NCBI GenBank assembly: GCA_020341755.1
Contig: CP070834.1
Coordinates: forward strand, 1,366,257-1,399,277
DNA from: Caldifarciminota bacterium
Lineage (GTDB): Bacteria; Hydrothermota; Tepidihabitantia; SM23-42
Reading direction: 5' to 3'
Length of the DNA: 33,021 nucleotides
Shown here: positions 31,121 to 33,021 of the stretch, in pieces
How positions within the stretch are numbered: position 1 is the stretch's first letter
How the letters are laid out: each line of letters opens with the position of its first letter
Translations under genes and position numbers: made by a program
Notes under the pieces: generated by a model
What the model was told of the DNA's origin: nothing
Databases searched by the model: none
The model's input: only the letters and a program-made list of their open reading frames with translations

Positions 31121-33021
31121 ATGAAAAAATTATGTGCAGTTTTATTAATGGTAAGTGCCCTGAGTTTTTCTACGCAGCTCGTACGGGTAGAACTGGGTAC
31201 TGATCGGCTGATGCCCTTGTTCGACCGCGGACTCAGTATCCTTGCGGAGTTCGAGACATGGGCACTGTTGTATGTGGCCGATCATGATATGTTTAAACTG
31301 GAGAGCCATCGCTATACGGTTCTGGAAACGGACCCGGTGGAAGGTGTTCACTATCTGGTGAAGGTTCTCGATCCAGAGATCGACATGGGAGTATACGGCA
31401 CCATCCTGACATCGAGTGACAATGACGTTCTCGTCAGGATTCATGAGGGCATGCTGGAACCGCTTATCAGGAACAGGGTCCAGGTGAAGAGAGTTTTCTT
31501 CACTCCGCTACACAGGGGCGGCGGGTGGTCGGGTCGGTTCACCTATGACCCGCTCGTGCAAAACATCGTCGACATGGTAGATCCGGACAGCGTACTCGCA
31601 TGTGTGCAGAGACTTCAGGATTTTAGGTCACGTTATTCCACGTACGACTCTTGTTTTGCAGCAGCCACGTACATTGCGAACAAGTTCAGCGAATATGGTT
31701 GTGACTCGGTATATTTCCAGTATCATACCGGCGGTCATGCACCCAATGTGATCGCGGTGAAACGGGGAATAGTCCAACCGGACAGTATCTATGCGGTGGT
31801 CTGCGGTCATTTCGATGCGACATCGAGCATGGCACCGACCGTTGCACCTGGTGCCGATGATAATGCCAGCGGTACCGCGAGCACGATCGAAGCAGCCCGG
31901 GTCATGAAGGATTTTCTCTTCGAACATTCCATACGGTATATGGCATTTTCCGGTGAAGAATTCGGTCTGTACGGCAGTGAGTATTATGCCGCGCAGGCGT
32001 ATGCACAGGGCGATAGCATCCTGGGTGTTTTGAACGCCGACATGATCGCTTACGCCAATACCCTTCCCGAAAGTCTTGAGGTCATCGGTAAGATATCGAA
32101 TCCGCCGTGCGAAACGTTCGCTGATTTCTTTATCGCCTGTGCCGATTCGTATACAACGCTCCTAACTGATAAACATATGACGAGCAGCTGGATCCCGTCT
32201 GACAACCAGAGTTTCCTCGATTATGGATATGTGGCACTATGCAATATCGAGGACTACGGCTTGACGAACCCACATTATCATCAGCCGAGTGATACGATCG
32301 GAGCGGGTTACAATAACAATGATTTCTGCACCGAGGTCATCAAGGCCCAGGTCGCCGCACTCGCGGTCATGGCTGTGCCGAGCACGAGTGTATACCTTCA
32401 GCTTGTGGATTTCTGGATAGTCGATACGGCATACGGTGGCAATGGTAACGGCTGGTGGGAAAGCGGTGAAGAGGTCGACCTCGTTGTCCGGCTCTATAAC
32501 GCAGGGATCGACACCTCCTTCAATACCTATGCTGTGCTGAATACATCAGATCCCTACGCGACGATCATCGAAGACAGCGTGCATGTTGGAATACTGCTGC
32601 CGCGTGATACGACCGAGGTGTCTTTCAGAGTCGGTGCAGCGGTATCAGCACCTTCTGGACATCTCGTCGATTTCAACCTCATTGCGGGTACCACCGGCGA
32701 TTCGTGGGATTACGGGTTCAGTATGTACATCAACCCGCTACCGCTCATCACCTTTCAATTTCTCGAGATCATCGGTGGGAATGGCAACGGCATTCTGGAT
32801 CCGGGCGAGACCGCTGACGTTGCGGTCACGGTCAAGAACGAAGGTCATCGCGATGCACTGGACGTTACCTTGACCCTGCAGTCGGGCTCATCGTATTTAT
32901 CGGTCGATGACGGCTCAGGGTACATTGATTTCATCGCCATCGATGATACCGCGAGTAATGCCGGTGATCCTTTTACGGTGACGGCCGATAGTGGGGCGTC
33001 TTACGGCACCGATGTCTGGTG
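31121..33021 (+). CDS. Secreted M28 aminopeptidase with shared repeats (3' end outside the window)
   Basis: Open from the ATG at 31121, 11 bases after the previous stop, to the window end (633 codons). Signal peptide 1-17 (ending SFST); prosequence about 18-85. The M28 domain (about 145-415) has all five zinc-ligand positions and the catalytic Glu: His230 (GHFD), Asp246 (GADDNASG), Glu279 catalytic and Glu280 (SGEEFG), Asp307 (NADM) and His387 (HYHQPSDT). From about 423 two GNGNG-type Ig-like repeats follow; they match the S8 protein at constant offset, including GGNGNGWWESGEE and YGFSMYINPLPL. The gene should continue into the same cassette and tail as the S8 and C25 proteins. It should remove N-terminal residues from extracellular peptides, complementing the two M14 carboxypeptidases. 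Confidence 0.9.
   Translation, partial: MKKLCAVLLMVSALSFSTQLVRVELGTDRLMPLFDRGLSILAEFETWALLYVADHDMFKLESHRYTVLETDPVEGVHYLVKVLDPEIDMGVYGTILTSSDNDVLVRIHEGMLEPLIRNRVQVKRVFFTPLHRGGGWSGRFTYDPLVQNIVDMVDPDSVLACVQRLQDFRSRYSTYDSCFAAATYIANKFSEYGCDSVYFQYHTGGHAPNVIAVKRGIVQPDSIYAVVCGHFDATSSMAPTVAPGADDNASGTASTIEAARVMKDFLFEHSIRYMAFSGEEFGLYGSEYYAAQAYAQGDSILGVLNADMIAYANTLPESLEVIGKISNPPCETFADFFIACADSYTTLLTDKHMTSSWIPSDNQSFLDYGYVALCNIEDYGLTNPHYHQPSDTIGAGYNNNDFCTEVIKAQVAALAVMAVPSTSVYLQLVDFWIVDTAYGGNGNGWWESGEEVDLVVRLYNAGIDTSFNTYAVLNTSDPYATIIEDSVHVGILLPRDTTEVSFRVGAAVSAPSGHLVDFNLIAGTTGDSWDYGFSMYINPLPLITFQFLEIIGGNGNGILDPGETADVAVTVKNEGHRDALDVTLTLQSGSSYLSVDDGSGYIDFIAIDDTASNAGDPFTVTADSGASYGTDVW

Overview
The window looks like chromosomal DNA of an uncultured bacterium of the FCB-type assemblage, possibly a WOR-3/Stahlbacteria-like lineage. 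This is inference from the style of the secreted proteins: large multidomain proteases whose C-termini carry an FlgD/Por-secretion-like domain ending in a hydrophobic stretch plus a terminal Arg. No rRNA or other phylogenetic marker was used. I see no tRNA, rRNA, CRISPR array, insertion sequence or phage gene.

Layout. (1) 1-1076, minus: 5' part of a secreted protein, divergent from a lipoprotein with two tandem repeats (1229). (2) 1970-3951, plus: a Cys-rich DUF3795-type protein, an alkyltransferase-like protein with Trp in place of the reactive Cys, a stand-alone MshEN (GspE N-terminal) domain that may bind c-di-GMP, and a YedK/HMCES abasic-site protein. (3) 3952-4325: intergenic region with an 82-bp palindromic repeat and a promoter. 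(4) 4326-8042, plus, probably one operon: tandem ACT-domain protein, HExxH lipoprotein, Ig-like lipoprotein, and a PurF paralogue that has lost its glutaminase residues. (5) 8075-9745, minus: protein disulfide oxidoreductase fused to thioredoxin reductase. It is divergent from an RsuA/RluB-type pseudouridine synthase, which is followed by an NSUN/RsmF-like m5C methyltransferase, EF-G and a PhzF-like protein. (6) 15273-19540, minus: a three-gene run encoding a YhaO/Mre11-like nuclease, a YhaN/Rad50-like ATPase with two membrane segments where a hook would be, and an Rsm22/METTL17-like protein with a conserved Cys set. (7) 19710-33021, plus: five secreted peptidases in a row (M14, S8, C25, M14, M28), the last cut by the window end.

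Two patterns run through the window. First, many genes without a Shine-Dalgarno sequence have a TTGACA-like and a TATAAT-like box 16 bp apart, with the -10 box ending only 5-6 bases before the start codon, so their mRNAs should be leaderless. Secreted proteins instead mostly have a strong AAGGAGG-type site. Second, the protease cluster is modular: the S8 and C25 proteins share a roughly 427-residue C-terminal cassette that can be registered without a net indel to the stop codon, and the M28 gene carries the start of the same cassette plus the repeat before it. The M14 and M28 proteins also begin with a similar short prosequence-like module. The cluster reads as a set of exported degradative enzymes built from shared parts.
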